64,000 nt of DNA from Litchfieldella xinjiangensis (GCF_000759345.1 NZ_JPZL01000003.1:124001-188000), one strand, 5' to 3'. Shown: positions 1 to 11,102, numbered from the stretch's first letter. Numbers and translations are program-made. The notes: a model not told the origin generated them from the sequence alone.

Positions 1-619
1 CCGGCGCAGCGGCCATGATCTCGGCCATCTGCTCGGCGTAGTTCTGCCAATCGGTGGCCATATGGAACACCCCGCCGGGCTTGAGCCGGGTACGAACCAG
101 TTCGGCGAAAGCCGGCTGAAGGATACGGCGCTTCTGGTGCTTCTTCTTCGGCCAGGGATCGGGGAAGAATAGCTGCAGTGTATCGATCGAGGCTTCGGGA
201 ATACATTCGTCGAGCACCCGCAAGGCATCCTCACGGTAGACCCGCAGGTTGGTCAGGCCGTGCTTGTCCGCTTCATCGAGTAGCTTGCCGACCCCCGGGG
301 CATGGACTTCGATACCGATGAAATCGGTATCGGGGTGCGTCTCGGCCTGCTCGATCAGCGAGCCCCCCATGCCGAAGCCCACCTCCACCACGCGTGGCGC
401 CTGGCGGCCGAACAGCGCGTCCAGATCCTGGCGACCCTCTGCCAGGGTGAGGCCCAGGCGCGGCCAGACTTCTTCCAACCCGCGGGTCTGGGCCGCGGTC
501 ATGCGCCCTGCGCGCAGTACGTAGCTCTTGATGCCCCGACGATGTAACGGGGCCGGTTCGCCAGGAGCAGCGGAGTGAGAGTCAGTGACCTCAGGCGTCT
601 CGGAGTATCGGTCGTTCAT
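1..619 (-). CDS. trmB: tRNA (guanine-N7-)-methyltransferase TrmB, C-terminus cut by window edge
   Basis: This gene encodes a SAM-dependent methyltransferase that makes m7G46 in tRNA. Reading the minus strand from the ATG at 619 gives a protein beginning MNDRYSETPEV, followed by a Rossmann SAM motif VVEVGFGMGGSL, then FIGIEVHAPG, and then the TrmB signature LFFPDPWPKKKHQKRR. The last residues lie beyond position 1. It is the third gene of a thiS-thiG-trmB run, with 27 bases between thiG and its start; this order is familiar from Pseudomonas. The N-terminus is about 30 residues longer than the conserved core and rich in Ser, Glu and Pro. The identification is secure. Only the exact start could be shorter. 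Confidence 0.93.
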   Translation of the reverse strand, partial: MNDRYSETPEVTDSHSAAPGEPAPLHRRGIKSYVLRAGRMTAAQTRGLEEVWPRLGLTLAEGRQDLDALFGRQAPRVVEVGFGMGGSLIEQAETHPDTDFIGIEVHAPGVGKLLDEADKHGLTNLRVYREDALRVLDECIPEASIDTLQLFFPDPWPKKKHQKRRILQPAFAELVRTRLKPGGVFHMATDWQNYAEQMAEIMAAAP

Positions 620-646
620 ACGGCTCGCAGCAGTCGTTGAAAGAAA

Positions 647-1444
647 TCAGCCGTTGATGCGGCCGGCAAATGGGGAAGAGGGTTCGGCGCTCTGGCGGCG
701 TGGCATACGGCCGGCCAGGAATGCCTCGCGCCCTGCCTCCACTGCCTTGCGCATCGCACGGGCCATCAGTTCGGGCTGCCGGGCATGGGCAATGGCCGAG
801 TTCATCAGCACGGCGTCACAGCCCAGCTCCATGGCCATGGCGGCATCCGAGGCGGTACCGATGCCGGCATCGACCAGCACAGGCACACTGGCGCGTTCGA
901 CGATCAGGCTCAGGTTGTGCGGGTTCTGCAGACCATGGCCGGAGCCGATCAGCGAGCCCAGCGGCATCACCGCACAGCAGCCCCGCGCTTCGAGCTCCTT
1001 GGCGACGATCGGATCGTCACTGGTATAGACCATGACGTCGAAGCCGTCCTTGAGCAGCTCATCGGCGGCCTTGAGCGTTTCCACCACGTTGGGATACAAC
1101 GTATCGGTATCGCCCAGCACCTCGAGCTTGACCAGTTTGTGGCCATCGAGCAGCTCACGTGCGAGCTTGCAGGTACGCACGGCATCCTTGGCGGTATAGC
1201 AACCGGCGGTATTGGGCAGCAGGGTGTAACGCTGGGGAGAAACCGCGTCGAGCAGGTTGGGCTCGCCCGCCTCCTGACCGAGGTTGGTGCGACGCACGGC
1301 AAAGGTCACGATCTCTGCGCCGCTGGCATCGATGGCTCGTGCCGTCTCGTCGAAGTCCTTGTACTTGCCGGTGCCGACCAACAGTCGCGACGAAAACTCG
1401 CGCCCGGCGATGGTCAGCGGCGGATCCTGAAACGGTAAAGACAT
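647..1444 (-). CDS. thiG: Thiazole synthase ThiG
   Basis: ThiG makes the thiazole phosphate ring of thiamine from 1-deoxy-D-xylulose 5-phosphate, dehydroglycine and the sulfur carried by ThiS thiocarboxylate. The 265-residue product is of normal family length and forms a TIM barrel. It begins with ITIAGREF-like sequence (residues 10-17) and RLLVGTGKY. The likely Schiff-base lysine is Lys106 in VKLEVLGD, and the phosphate-binding end reads [21 protein letters not shown]. It lies 21 bases after thiS and before trmB on the same strand, so the three are probably one transcript. Its DXP substrate is made by dxs, also in this window. The assignment is secure. Confidence 0.96.
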   Translation of the reverse strand: MSLPFQDPPLTIAGREFSSRLLVGTGKYKDFDETARAIDASGAEIVTFAVRRTNLGQEAGEPNLLDAVSPQRYTLLPNTAGCYTAKDAVRTCKLARELLDGHKLVKLEVLGDTDTLYPNVVETLKAADELLKDGFDVMVYTSDDPIVAKELEARGCCAVMPLGSLIGSGHGLQNPHNLSLIVERASVPVLVDAGIGTASDAAMAMELGCDAVLMNSAIAHARQPELMARAMRKAVEAGREAFLAGRMPRRQSAEPSSPFAGRING

Positions 1445-1465
1445 CTATGTCTCCTTGCGCGGTGC

Positions 1466-1666
1466 TCAACCACCGCCAATGGCATGTACGATTTCCACGC
1501 TGTCGCCGTCGGCTAGACGCCGCTCGCTGTGCTGGCTGCGTGGCACGATTTCCTCGTTGACTTCGACGGCAATCCGCCGCTCGGCCAGCCCCAGGGACTC
1601 GACGAGCGCCTGCACCGTGGCAGCGTCGTCTACCGTCGTCTTCTCACCGTTGAGCTGAATCTGCAT
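1466..1666 (-). CDS. thiS: Sulfur carrier protein ThiS
   Basis: ThiS is a ubiquitin-fold protein whose C-terminal Gly-Gly is adenylated and thiocarboxylated to give sulfur to ThiG. The start at 1666 (MQIQLNGEKT) gives 66 residues, the usual length. It is preceded by a clear GGAGG Shine-Dalgarno sequence 6 bases upstream, so I prefer it to an in-frame ATG nine codons earlier. The protein ends in HAIGGG, providing the required terminal GG. It is the first gene of the thiS-thiG-trmB cluster. No thiamine-pyrophosphate riboswitch is obvious in the 84 bases between it and the upstream symporter gene. Confidence 0.95.
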   Translation of the reverse strand: MQIQLNGEKTTVDDAATVQALVESLGLAERRIAVEVNEEIVPRSQHSERRLADGDSVEIVHAIGGG

Positions 1667-1750
1667 GCCTGCCTCCGAGTCGTCTCGCATCATCGTGGGC
1701 CATGCGGGCCCGCCGAATCGCGGGCCGGTATTTTAACCTCAATCGCCCGC

Positions 1751-3220
1751 TCAGGCATCCCTGTCGGGCCATACGTCCCTGTCGACCAGCTCGGGTCGCT
1801 TGAGAACCGACGGCGTGAAGACGGGCTCATGAACTCCCTCGCGGCGTTGACGCTCGTAATCCTTGAGTACACCGATGGCGATGGGGGCCATGAACAGGAT
1901 CGCGAACAGGTTGGTCGTAGCCATGAGGCCCATTGCCAGGTCGGCGAAGTTCCATACGAATGTCAGATCGGATACCGAGCCAACCATTACCATGACCAGA
2001 ATGACGACCTTCAAGGCACTCACTGCGACCTTGGCGTGACGCCGGAAAAGGTATTCGATATTGACCGCCGAAAATGAAAAGTTGGCGAGTATCGAAGTAA
2101 ACGCGAAGAACAGGATCGCCAGGGCGATGAAGATTTCGCCGAAGCTCCCCAGATGATCCACCATGGCATCCTGGGTCAGCTGAATGCCCTCGATGCTCTC
2201 GCCTGGTGAGGTGGAGAGCAGCCGCTCATAGACCCCGGACAGCAGGATCACCACGGCCGTGCAGCTACAGATCACGATGGTATCGACGAAAACCCCGAAT
2301 GACTGCACCAGCCCCTGGGCCGCGGGGTGCTTGACCGTGGCCTGCGCAGCGGCGTTCGGAGTCGAGCCCATGCCTGCCTCGTTCGAGAACAACCCACGCT
2401 TGATGCCGTTCTCCATCGCCGCCTTGATGGCGTAACCGGCAGCCCCACCGACCGCAGGGCCGAAACCGAAGGCACTCATCACAATCAGCGAGAGCATGTC
2501 CGGAACGGCGGCAATATTGACGAACAGGATATACAGGGCGACCAGCAGGTAGGCAATAGCCATTATCGGCACGATCTTCTCGGCGGTGCGCGCCACTGAC
2601 TTGAGCCCACCGTAGATCACCAGACCCGCAAGCACGACGATCACCAGCCCCGTGATCCAGTTGGGAATGCCGAAGGCGCCATTCATGCCCTGGGCGATGG
2701 TATTGGACTGTGCGGCGTTGAACGCCAGGCCATAGGCGATGATCAGGAACACGGCGAACAGGGCACCCAGCCAGCGCCAGCCCAGGCAGCGCTCGATGTA
2801 GTAGGCCGGGCCACCCCGGAACACGCCATCCTCGTTGCGGTGCTTGTAGACCTGCGCCAATGTCGACTCGATGAAGGCCGTGGCGAACCCCACCAGTGCC
2901 GTGACCCACATCCAGAAGATGGCGCCAGGCCCCCCGACCCAAAGGGCCAGGGCGACCCCCGCCAGGTTCCCGGTACCCACACGGGCCGCCATGGAAGTGG
3001 CAAAGGCCTGGAAGCCACTGACCCCCTCGCCGGCCCCACGAGCGGTCACCGTGACGCGCGCCATGTGTCCGAACAGGCGAAACTGCATGCCTCGCGTCAG
3101 AATCGTGAACCAGACCCCGGCCCCAAGTAGCAGGTAGACCAGAATATAGCTCCAGATAAAATCGCTGACCGGATTCATCACGGCGTAGATGGCATCACGC
3201 AGCGATTCGAAGGTTTCCAT
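1751..3220 (-). CDS. Sodium:alanine/glycine symporter (AGCS family)
   Basis: This is a predicted inner-membrane transporter that takes up alanine or glycine with sodium. The 489-residue product has about ten or eleven hydrophobic segments. It carries AGCS family sequence such as GTGNLAGVALALWVGGPGAIFWMWV, KRGLFSNEAGMGSTPNAAA and QSFGVFVDTIVICSCTA (each fragment shorter than it reads in the protein). The start at 3220 (METFESLRDAIY) is preceded by AGGAGA. The open frame runs further upstream, but that extension is not membrane-like or conserved in character. The exact substrate cannot be read from sequence. The 5' leader holds a 7-bp inverted repeat at 3254-3273 and no glycine riboswitch that I can recognise. 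Confidence 0.93.
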   Translation of the reverse strand: METFESLRDAIYAVMNPVSDFIWSYILVYLLLGAGVWFTILTRGMQFRLFGHMARVTVTARGAGEGVSGFQAFATSMAARVGTGNLAGVALALWVGGPGAIFWMWVTALVGFATAFIESTLAQVYKHRNEDGVFRGGPAYYIERCLGWRWLGALFAVFLIIAYGLAFNAAQSNTIAQGMNGAFGIPNWITGLVIVVLAGLVIYGGLKSVARTAEKIVPIMAIAYLLVALYILFVNIAAVPDMLSLIVMSAFGFGPAVGGAAGYAIKAAMENGIKRGLFSNEAGMGSTPNAAAQATVKHPAAQGLVQSFGVFVDTIVICSCTAVVILLSGVYERLLSTSPGESIEGIQLTQDAMVDHLGSFGEIFIALAILFFAFTSILANFSFSAVNIEYLFRRHAKVAVSALKVVILVMVMVGSVSDLTFVWNFADLAMGLMATTNLFAILFMAPIAIGVLKDYERQRREGVHEPVFTPSVLKRPELVDRDVWPDRDA

Positions 3221-3253
3221 GGCATGATTCTCCTGAGAAGACGCAATCAGCAA

Positions 3254-3273
3254 CGTGCCCTCGCCTGGGCACG
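3254..3273 (-). repeat. Inverted repeat in the leader of the alanine symporter gene
   Basis: A 7-bp perfect inverted repeat (CGTGCCC / GGGCACG) with a 6-base loop lies 34 bases upstream of the symporter start. It has no T-run on the minus strand, so it is not a terminator. It may be an RNA hairpin in the leader or a protein-binding site. Function is unknown. Confidence 0.35.
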
Positions 3274-3394
3274 CCGCGGCGAAAGTCGAGCATGGTAGCG
3301 GCATCGCCCCCTGGCCGCACCCAACCGCTCCTATCTTTGATAAATACTGTACCCAAGCTATAACCACAGCGTAGACACTCGGGAGACTCGACAC

Positions 3395-3799
3395 ATGCCT
3401 TATCGCCTCGCCTGGATGGCCGTGGCCCTCAGCGGTTTCGTCACCGTGGCCGCCGGGGCCTTCGGCGCCCACGCCCTGGCCGACCAGGTTGCGCCCAACT
3501 CGCTCAAGGCCTTCGAGACGGCCGTACGTTACCAGGCCTGGCACACCCTGGCAGGCCTGGGGATCCTGGTATGGCGGCAATTCATGCCACTCAAGGGCCA
3601 GCGACTGGTGCTGACCTTGTGGGGCACGGGCATCGTGCTGTTTTCGGGATCGCTGTATCTACTGGTACTCACCGGCGCCCGATGGCTGGGGCCGGTGACA
3701 CCGGTCGGGGGATTACTGATGATGGCTGGCTGGCTGGCGCTGGGGGTCAGTGCCTGGCGCGCTCAGTCGTCGTCTTCGTCGCGGTCGGGAACCGCATAG
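3395..3799 (+). CDS. DUF423 family small membrane protein (YgdD-like)
   Basis: The 134-residue protein has four hydrophobic segments and the DUF423 hallmarks: GAFGAHAL near residues 22-29, AVRYQAWHTL near 43-52, GTGIVLFSGSLYLL, and GPVTPVGGLLMMAGW. These match the conserved but uncharacterised YgdD/YwdK family of inner-membrane proteins. The C-terminus ends in a serine-rich tail whose last 37 bases overlap the 3' end of the convergent thioesterase gene. No biochemical function is established for the family, so none is inferred here. Confidence 0.9.
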   Translation: MPYRLAWMAVALSGFVTVAAGAFGAHALADQVAPNSLKAFETAVRYQAWHTLAGLGILVWRQFMPLKGQRLVLTLWGTGIVLFSGSLYLLVLTGARWLGPVTPVGGLLMMAGWLALGVSAWRAQSSSSSRSGTA

Positions 3800-4188
3800 G
3801 TGGCCGTGACGATAGCCACGGGTTCGTCATCGCCGGCGGAAAACAGCTCCACCTCACCCACCACCAGACGGCGGCCCAGCTTGACGATACGCGCATTGGC
3901 GATCAGGTCGCGGTCGCCGCGGGCGCGGCGCAGGAAGTGGCAATTCAGGTCGGTGGTCACGGCCATTGGCTCGGGGCCGATCTGGGCCAGGATCGCCACG
4001 TAGAGGCAGACATCGGCCAGGCCCATCATGCTGGGACCGGAAACGCTTGCCCCCGGGCGCAAGTGTTCGTCTTCGATGGCCAGGCTCATGGTGGCCCGCA
4101 TGTCGTCGACCCCTTCGATGGTTCCCTGTCGATGAGGAAAGACATCGTCGAGAAAATCCTCGATCGCAGCAGCGGTCATGACGGTCAT
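3763..4188 (-). CDS. PaaI-like hotdog-fold acyl-CoA thioesterase
   Basis: This is a predicted soluble thioesterase that hydrolyses acyl-CoA esters. The 141-residue product has PaaI/hotdog sequence features: SLAIEDEHLRPGASVSGPSMMGLADVCLY with the conserved HLRPG and a central helix, then AVTTDLNCHFLRRA. The start chosen at 4188 (MTVMTAAAIED) follows GGAGAG. A longer frame upstream lacks conserved character. The protein ends in an acidic tail (PDRDEDDD). Its 3' end overlaps the convergent DUF423 gene by 37 bases, with no terminator between them. Substrate specificity cannot be read from the sequence. Confidence 0.85.
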   Translation of the reverse strand: MTVMTAAAIEDFLDDVFPHRQGTIEGVDDMRATMSLAIEDEHLRPGASVSGPSMMGLADVCLYVAILAQIGPEPMAVTTDLNCHFLRRARGDRDLIANARIVKLGRRLVVGEVELFSAGDDEPVAIVTATYAVPDRDEDDD

Positions 4189-4280
4189 GGGAGCTCTCCA
4201 AGCGGCACGATATGGGCATTGCGCCACACGATACCCCAAGGCGCTGACCTCGCCCAGCCTCCGAGGGGGACGGCAACGAA

Positions 4281-4309
4281 AAACGCTCCCGCCAATGGTG
4301 GGAGCGTTT
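4281..4309 (-). terminator. Rho-independent terminator after glcB
   Basis: A 13-bp stem (AAACGCTCCCGCC with GGTGGGAGCGTTT, one G-T pair) with a 3-base loop is followed on the minus strand by a short T-run (GTTTTTCG). It lies 38 bases beyond the glcB stop codon. The symmetry would allow action in both directions. Confidence 0.85.
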
Positions 4310-4346
4310 CGGTTCGGGGCTTACATCATGACGTTATGCCAAGCAC

Positions 4347-6524
4347 TCAATGCTTGGCCTTGTGGACCGCACGCCAGTGATGCAGTAGCGGCTCGGTGTA
4401 GCCCGCCGGCTGGGCGCGTCCCTTGAAGACCAGGTCGCTGGCCGCCTGGAAGGCGCTGGAGCCTTCGAAATCGGCGGACATCGGCGTGTAGTCGGGATCG
4501 GCCGAATTCTGATCGTCGACCACCTTGGCCATGCGCTCGAGCGTCTTGCGGACCCGCTCGGCATCGACCACACCATGATGCAGCCAGTTGGCAATGTGCT
4601 GGCTAGAAATCCGCAGCGTGGCGCGATCCTCCATCAGCCCCACGTCATGGATATCGGGTACCTTGGAGCAGCCCACGCCATGCTCGACCCAGCGCACCAC
4701 GTAGCCGAGGATGCCCTGGCAGTTGTTGTCGAGCTCCTGCTGGATCTCGTCATCCGCCCAGTTGGCCTGCTCGGCCACCGGCACGGTCAACAGGTCGTCG
4801 AGCAGGTCCTGCTCGCCCTGGGCTTCGAGCTCACGCTGAATGGCATCGACATCGATCTGGTGATAGTGCAGCGCGTGCAAGGCGGCTGCCGTGGGCGACG
4901 GCACCCAGGCCGTGTTGGCCCCGGACTTGGGATGGCCAATCTTCTGCTCGAGCATGGCGGCCATCAGATCGGGCATCGCCCACATCCCCTTGCCGATCTG
5001 GGCGCGGCCACGCAGTCCACACGCCAGGCCGACCAACACGTTATTGCGCTCATAGGCACCGATCCAGGACGCACCTTTCATGTCGCCCTTGCGGATCATC
5101 GGGCCGGCTTCCATGGCGGTGTGCATCTCGTCGCCGGTGCGGTCGAGGAAACCGGTATTGATGAATACCACCCGCGAGGCGGCTTCGTTGATACATGCCT
5201 TGAGATTGACCGAGGTGCGGCGCTCCTCGTCCATGATGCCCATCTTCAGGGTGTCGCGCGCCATGCCCACGATATCCTCGACGCGGCCGAACAATTCGTT
5301 GGCCAGTGCCACTTCCTTGGGCCCGTGCATCTTGGGCTTGACGATATAGACCGAGCCGGTACGGGAGTTGCGCGGCTTGCCCTCGTCCTTCTTCAGGTCA
5401 TGCAGGGCAATCAGGCCGGTCATCACCGCATCGAGAATGCCTTCCGGCAGTTCGTTGCCCTCGCTGTCGAGGATCGCCGGCGTGGTCATCAGGTGACCGA
5501 CGTTACGTACGAACATCAGCGAACGACCGGGGAGCCGCAGATGGCCGCCCTGGGGCGTGAGGTAGTCACGATCGGGGTTGAGACGGCGGGTCAGGGCCTT
5601 GCCGCCCTTGGCCACCTGTTCTTCCAGGTCGCCCTTCATCAGGCCCAGCCAGTTGCGATAGACGAGGACCTTGTCCTCGGCATCCACGGCCGCCACCGAG
5701 TCCTCGCAATCCATGATGGTGGTCAGGGCCGCCTCGACCACCACATCCTTGACGCCCGCCGGGTCGGTCTTGCCGATGGGGTGCTGGTCATCGAACTGAA
5801 TTTCCAGATGCAGGCCATTGTGGGTCAGCAGCAGCGTTTCGGGGTGGTGACTGTCGCCCTGATAGCCGACCAACTTGCCGGGATCCTTGAGCCCGGTCTC
5901 GCGCCCCCCTTCGAGCTTGACCACCAGGTGGCCATCACGCACCTGGTAGTTGACGCTATCGCGGTGCGAGCCCGTCGCCAGGGGAGCGGCCAGATCGAGA
6001 ACCCCACGGGCGTAGGCGACGACCTTGGCGCCGCGCTTGGGGTTGTAGTCGCTGCCCTTCTCTGCGCCGTCCTTCTCGCTGATGACGTCGGTACCGTATA
6101 GCGCATCGTAAAGGCTGCCCCAGCGGGCGTTGGCGGCATTCAGGGCATAGCGTGCATTGCTGACCGGCACCACCAACTGCGGCCCGGCCTGCTCGGCGAT
6201 CTCGCGGTCGACGTTGGTCGTAGTGGCCTTGACGCCGGCCGGGGCATCGACCAGGTAGCCGATCTTCTGCAAGAAGGCGCGGTAGCCGGCCATGTCGCGC
6301 ACCGGGCCGGGATTTTCGCGATGCCAGGCATCCAGCTCGGCCTGCAGGCGATCACGTTCGGCGAGCAATTCCTGATTCTTGGGTGTCAGATCATGAAACA
6401 GGGCATCGACACCCGCCCAGAAGGCCTCGGCGTCGACGCCGGTACCGGGCAGCGCCTGCTCATTGATGAAGCGCTCCAGCTCGGAAGCCACCTGAAGGCG
6501 ATGGCGAGTGACTCGTTCGGTCAT
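4347..6524 (-). CDS. glcB: Malate synthase G
   Basis: Malate synthase G condenses glyoxylate with acetyl-CoA to give malate. The 725-residue product matches the length of the monomeric G isoform. Recognisable parts are the N-terminal [18 protein letters not shown], the catalytic-barrel segment [48 protein letters not shown] and [16 protein letters not shown]. The start at 6524 is followed by conserved sequence. It is a single gene with its own terminator, and the glycolate oxidase genes often beside it are absent. The ureide pathway at 41-53 kb ends in glyoxylate, so this enzyme is a plausible sink for that carbon. Confidence 0.97.
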   Translation of the reverse strand: MTERVTRHRLQVASELERFINEQALPGTGVDAEAFWAGVDALFHDLTPKNQELLAERDRLQAELDAWHRENPGPVRDMAGYRAFLQKIGYLVDAPAGVKATTTNVDREIAEQAGPQLVVPVSNARYALNAANARWGSLYDALYGTDVISEKDGAEKGSDYNPKRGAKVVAYARGVLDLAAPLATGSHRDSVNYQVRDGHLVVKLEGGRETGLKDPGKLVGYQGDSHHPETLLLTHNGLHLEIQFDDQHPIGKTDPAGVKDVVVEAALTTIMDCEDSVAAVDAEDKVLVYRNWLGLMKGDLEEQVAKGGKALTRRLNPDRDYLTPQGGHLRLPGRSLMFVRNVGHLMTTPAILDSEGNELPEGILDAVMTGLIALHDLKKDEGKPRNSRTGSVYIVKPKMHGPKEVALANELFGRVEDIVGMARDTLKMGIMDEERRTSVNLKACINEAASRVVFINTGFLDRTGDEMHTAMEAGPMIRKGDMKGASWIGAYERNNVLVGLACGLRGRAQIGKGMWAMPDLMAAMLEQKIGHPKSGANTAWVPSPTAAALHALHYHQIDVDAIQRELEAQGEQDLLDDLLTVPVAEQANWADDEIQQELDNNCQGILGYVVRWVEHGVGCSKVPDIHDVGLMEDRATLRISSQHIANWLHHGVVDAERVRKTLERMAKVVDDQNSADPDYTPMSADFEGSSAFQAASDLVFKGRAQPAGYTEPLLHHWRAVHKAKH

Positions 6525-6782
6525 GTTGGGTCTCCTGATGCGTCAGCCGGCACGCACCGCCGACGGCGTCATGCTGCCGCCCGGGTCGCCGAATAAATTT
6601 ATGGAAAAGGCTTCCACATAATACGCGAAAAGGCGCGCGCGTCTCCAGTGGCGCGACTAAAGATGCACGATGCATGGGCACGTACCTGCTGTTCACCTTA
6701 GCAGGCTGGTCCCGGTGCGCAGGAAACATTGTTTCTTCGTGGCGGTCCAGGCGCTAGCATGAGACATGACATGGAGAGTTCG

Positions 6783-7787
6783 ATGACCGATTTTTCCCCT
6801 CTGCAGGCCCTGGGGCCGATGACCCGGGCCAGACCCGGCCTGCCTCCCTGGGACGAGCACCTCGACCGCTATTTCGAGCATTACCGGCTCACCCCCCTGC
6901 TCACCGAGCATGTCGGTGTGCACGTCGGCTTCGTCGATGCGGGCGGTTTTCGTCTATGGACTCAAGTCTGGAGCCCCCGCGAACCCCATGGCACCGCCTT
7001 CGTGGTGCATGGCTACTTTGACCATCTGGGGCTCTATCGGCACTTGCTGGAGTGGCTTCTCGAGCGGAACTGGCGCGTGGTGCTATGGGATCTTCCGGGG
7101 CATGGCCTGTCCAGTGGAGAGCGGGCCTCGATCGGTGACTTCGATGAGTACGGCCACTGCCTGAGCGAATTGCAGCAGCACCTTGCTTCAAGTGGGCTGG
7201 CGCCGCGGCCGTGGATCGGCCTTGGCCAGAGTACCGGTGCGGCCATACTGGCCACCGATGCGCTGCGTCGGGGCGAGGCGTGCCACTGGGACGGCCTGGC
7301 GCTGCTGGCGCCGCTGGTCCGGCCGTGGGGGTGGCAGCAGTCAAGCTGGATCCACCTGCTGGCCAGCCCGTTCATTCGCACCCTGCCGCGCAAGTACCGC
7401 GCCAATTCCACCGATGGGGAATTCGCCACCTTCCTGCGCGAGCACGACCCGCTTCAACCCGACCGTGTAATGATCCCGTGGGTAAGCGCCATGCGCCGCT
7501 GGATGCCCCGACTGCTCGCCCTGCCCCCCAATGAGGTGCCGGTCATGATCCTGCAGGGTGAACAGGACATGACGGTGGACTGGGAATGGAACCTGGATGT
7601 CCTGGCGCGCAAGTTCCCCAACGCGACGATTTTCCGTCATCCCGAGGCACGCCATCACCTGGTCAACGAAACACAGGCCATACGCAACGAGCTGTTCGAG
7701 GCACTCGATGGATTTCTCGCCTCGCTTGCCAGCGCTTCACCAGTTTCGACACCCTCCACTTCCGATGTCTCGGGCGATCGTTCATGA
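6783..7787 (+). CDS. Alpha/beta hydrolase (lysophospholipase/monoacylglycerol lipase-like)
   Basis: This 334-residue protein has the Hydrolase_4 pattern. The oxyanion region reads VVHGYFDHLGLYRHL (near 74-88), then LWDLPGHGLSSG (101-112). The nucleophile elbow is GQSTG with Ser150. An acid follows in GEQDMTVDW (Asp262 or Asp266), with the histidine in ARHHLVNE (His291 or His292). It has no signal peptide. Two in-frame ATGs lie upstream; I chose 6783 because GGAGAG precedes it at a fitting distance. The stop overlaps the start of a lipoprotein gene by 4 bases, so the two are translationally coupled. The likely substrates are lysophospholipids or acylglycerols, by family only. Confidence 0.85.
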   Translation: MTDFSPLQALGPMTRARPGLPPWDEHLDRYFEHYRLTPLLTEHVGVHVGFVDAGGFRLWTQVWSPREPHGTAFVVHGYFDHLGLYRHLLEWLLERNWRVVLWDLPGHGLSSGERASIGDFDEYGHCLSELQQHLASSGLAPRPWIGLGQSTGAAILATDALRRGEACHWDGLALLAPLVRPWGWQQSSWIHLLASPFIRTLPRKYRANSTDGEFATFLREHDPLQPDRVMIPWVSAMRRWMPRLLALPPNEVPVMILQGEQDMTVDWEWNLDVLARKFPNATIFRHPEARHHLVNETQAIRNELFEALDGFLASLASASPVSTPSTSDVSGDRS

Positions 7788-8275
7788 AGCGCATCGTCGT
7801 GGGTTTACTGCTCTCGTCGATAGCCCTGCTGCAGGTTGGCTGTGGTTCCGCACCGCCGCAGCCCTCGCCAGTGCGCCAGGCCCTGGTGAGCCTCAGCGAT
7901 CGGGCTGCGCAGCAGGTCATCCGCGCGCCTGACTGGACCCAGGCGCTTGAAGATGTCGTCATGCTGGTGGCCGATCCTGAAGTGGATCGTGCTCTGGGGA
8001 TCGAGGTAGAGCGCTTCCGCGAACACTTGAGCCGGGCCTTGCTGGCGCAGCGGGACGGCCCTCAGGTGATCGATGCCACGCCGGGGATGACCGAAGCGGC
8101 CAAAGATAACCAGTGGTTACTCGAGAGCCGACTGTTGGCGGATGGGCCTCGGTTGCGCCTGTCGGATCGCGAGCTGCTGCCGTATAAGCTGACCTTGACG
8201 CTACGGCGCCCGGGCGAAGAAAGCCCTCGCTGGCAGCAGCAGCTAACCGGCGCTATCGATACCACTGCGCTGTAA
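7784..8275 (+). CDS. Small predicted lipoprotein, function unknown
   Basis: The 163-residue product starts with MKRIVVGLLLSSIALLQVGC, a signal peptide ending in a cysteine at position 20, so it is probably lipidated (Gln at -3 makes the lipobox slightly unusual). The mature part is soluble and contains VRQALVSLSDRAAQQVIRAPDW and WLLESRLLADGPRLRLSDRELLPYKL. It resembles small envelope lipoproteins that lack a named function. It overlaps the upstream hydrolase by ATGA, so the two form an operon. Its 3' end lies 16 bases from the convergent exchanger gene. Confidence 0.75.
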   Translation: MKRIVVGLLLSSIALLQVGCGSAPPQPSPVRQALVSLSDRAAQQVIRAPDWTQALEDVVMLVADPEVDRALGIEVERFREHLSRALLAQRDGPQVIDATPGMTEAAKDNQWLLESRLLADGPRLRLSDRELLPYKLTLTLRRPGEESPRWQQQLTGAIDTTAL

Positions 8276-8291
8276 ACATGTGACGTGGGGC

Positions 8292-9329
8292 TTAGCCCCC
8301 TTCGCCTCCAACCAGCACCATCACCACACCCACCGCATAACAGGCAATGATCGCAACGCTTTCGAAGCCGATCCGACCTGGCCCCTGCTCTTCGCGGCGG
8401 ATCAGTCCTACCAGCAACACCCCCGTCATCAGAAGCGAAAGCGCGATCCACAACGAGACCGAATCCGGGGTGGCATGATAGATGGAGCCCTCGCGATAGG
8501 CGATATCGGCCGCCCCGGCAAACAGCGTATCGAAGGCATTGCCGCCAATGATACCAGCCACGGCCAGCGTGAGCGCCCCACGCCGCACCGCAGCGACAGT
8601 CGTCACCAGCTCGGGTAGCGATGTCGCCACCGACGTCATCAGTACCCCCACGGCCGCCTGGTCGAGCCCCGAGACATCGGAAATGACCGTGGCGCTGCGC
8701 TCCATTGCCCAACCTGATAAACCCAGCAAGGTAGCCAGTACAACGAATACCAGCCAAAGCCGGGTCAAGGAGCGGCGGCTCTCCGCTTCGTCGGGTTCGT
8801 CAACACGCGTTTCCATGGTCCGCGCCGGGCTCCACATGGGATCAATCTGGGCCTGGTTGATCAGGCGCAGGCCAAACACGTACCCGCAGAACAATACTGG
8901 CGTGACCGGATGCACGCCCCAGATCGTGATCTCGGTCGAGAAACGCCCTACCAACAGCAACGCCAGCAGGCACAAGAGCAACGCACCCTGCATCATGTTG
9001 CCTATCGAAGCAGCGGCATGCTCGAGATTGGCGCGACGATAGGCCAGGTCGGCGACGGTCAGGAACAACGTCTGCGCCGCGATACCCCCCAGCGCATTAC
9101 TCATGGCCAGTTCGGGGCGACCACCCCATGCCGCCGAAACCGACAGGACGATACCTGCCAAGGAGGTCGCCAACCCCAGTAGTACAGCGCCAGCGATCGC
9201 CTCCCCAAGCCCGGTGCGATCGGCGAGCTCATCGACAATGCTTGCCAATCGAGTCCCCACTACACCGATGACAGCGGCGCTGGCAATGAACAGGCCGATA
9301 GCCAGAGGAAGCGACAGGTCGTCCAACAT
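8292..9329 (-). CDS. Sodium/calcium exchanger family membrane protein (CaCA)
   Basis: The 345-residue protein has about ten transmembrane segments and two alpha repeats typical of the Ca2+:cation antiporter family. The first is GLGEAIAGAVLLGLATSLAG near 40-60. The second is AVGVLMTSVATSLPELVTTV near 226-245, followed by GIIGGNAFDTLFAG. The second repeat keeps the T/S-S-xPE motif with its acidic residue. In the first the expected Pro-Glu after LATS is replaced by Leu-Ala, so ion coordination may be asymmetric. A polar loop near 165-190 links the halves. The transported ion and direction are not readable from sequence. Confidence 0.85.
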   Translation of the reverse strand: MLDDLSLPLAIGLFIASAAVIGVVGTRLASIVDELADRTGLGEAIAGAVLLGLATSLAGIVLSVSAAWGGRPELAMSNALGGIAAQTLFLTVADLAYRRANLEHAAASIGNMMQGALLLCLLALLLVGRFSTEITIWGVHPVTPVLFCGYVFGLRLINQAQIDPMWSPARTMETRVDEPDEAESRRSLTRLWLVFVVLATLLGLSGWAMERSATVISDVSGLDQAAVGVLMTSVATSLPELVTTVAAVRRGALTLAVAGIIGGNAFDTLFAGAADIAYREGSIYHATPDSVSLWIALSLLMTGVLLVGLIRREEQGPGRIGFESVAIIACYAVGVVMVLVGGEGG

Positions 9330-9496
9330 CAGTTACCCACTGGCTTGGAGCGTCTGGGTACTACTAGCATCTGGCTGCCTGACATCGGGCCTCCGGGCGT
9401 CGAAAGGGTTCTGGCACGGAAGGCCCGCGCCACGGCTACCAGCGTAGACCATGCCCTGGCCAACGGCCGTTAAACCCCAGTGAGGGAACGTTACCC

Positions 9497-11005
<1,509 letters not shown>

Positions 11006-11102
11006 TGGCGTTCCTTGCGCATTGCGGTTCGTCCAAGAACAGGCGTCGCGGCAAGGGGGCCGCGAGCAGGAACGCCTATATTAGCGGTTTATATTGCCGT
11101 GT

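Noticed and set aside
1667-1750. Possible thiamine-pyrophosphate riboswitch before thiS
   Set aside because: The gap is only 84 bases and lacks the conserved CTGAGA and ACCTGAT-like elements.
3221-3394. Possible glycine riboswitch before the alanine/glycine symporter
   Set aside because: None of the conserved glycine-aptamer core sequence is visible; only a simple inverted repeat is present.
4575-6101. Long plus-strand open frame of about 508 codons opposite glcB
   Set aside because: It is antisense to malate synthase G, which has full family sequence. The antisense translation is rich in His, Gln and Arg with no motif, as expected for GC-rich shadow frames.
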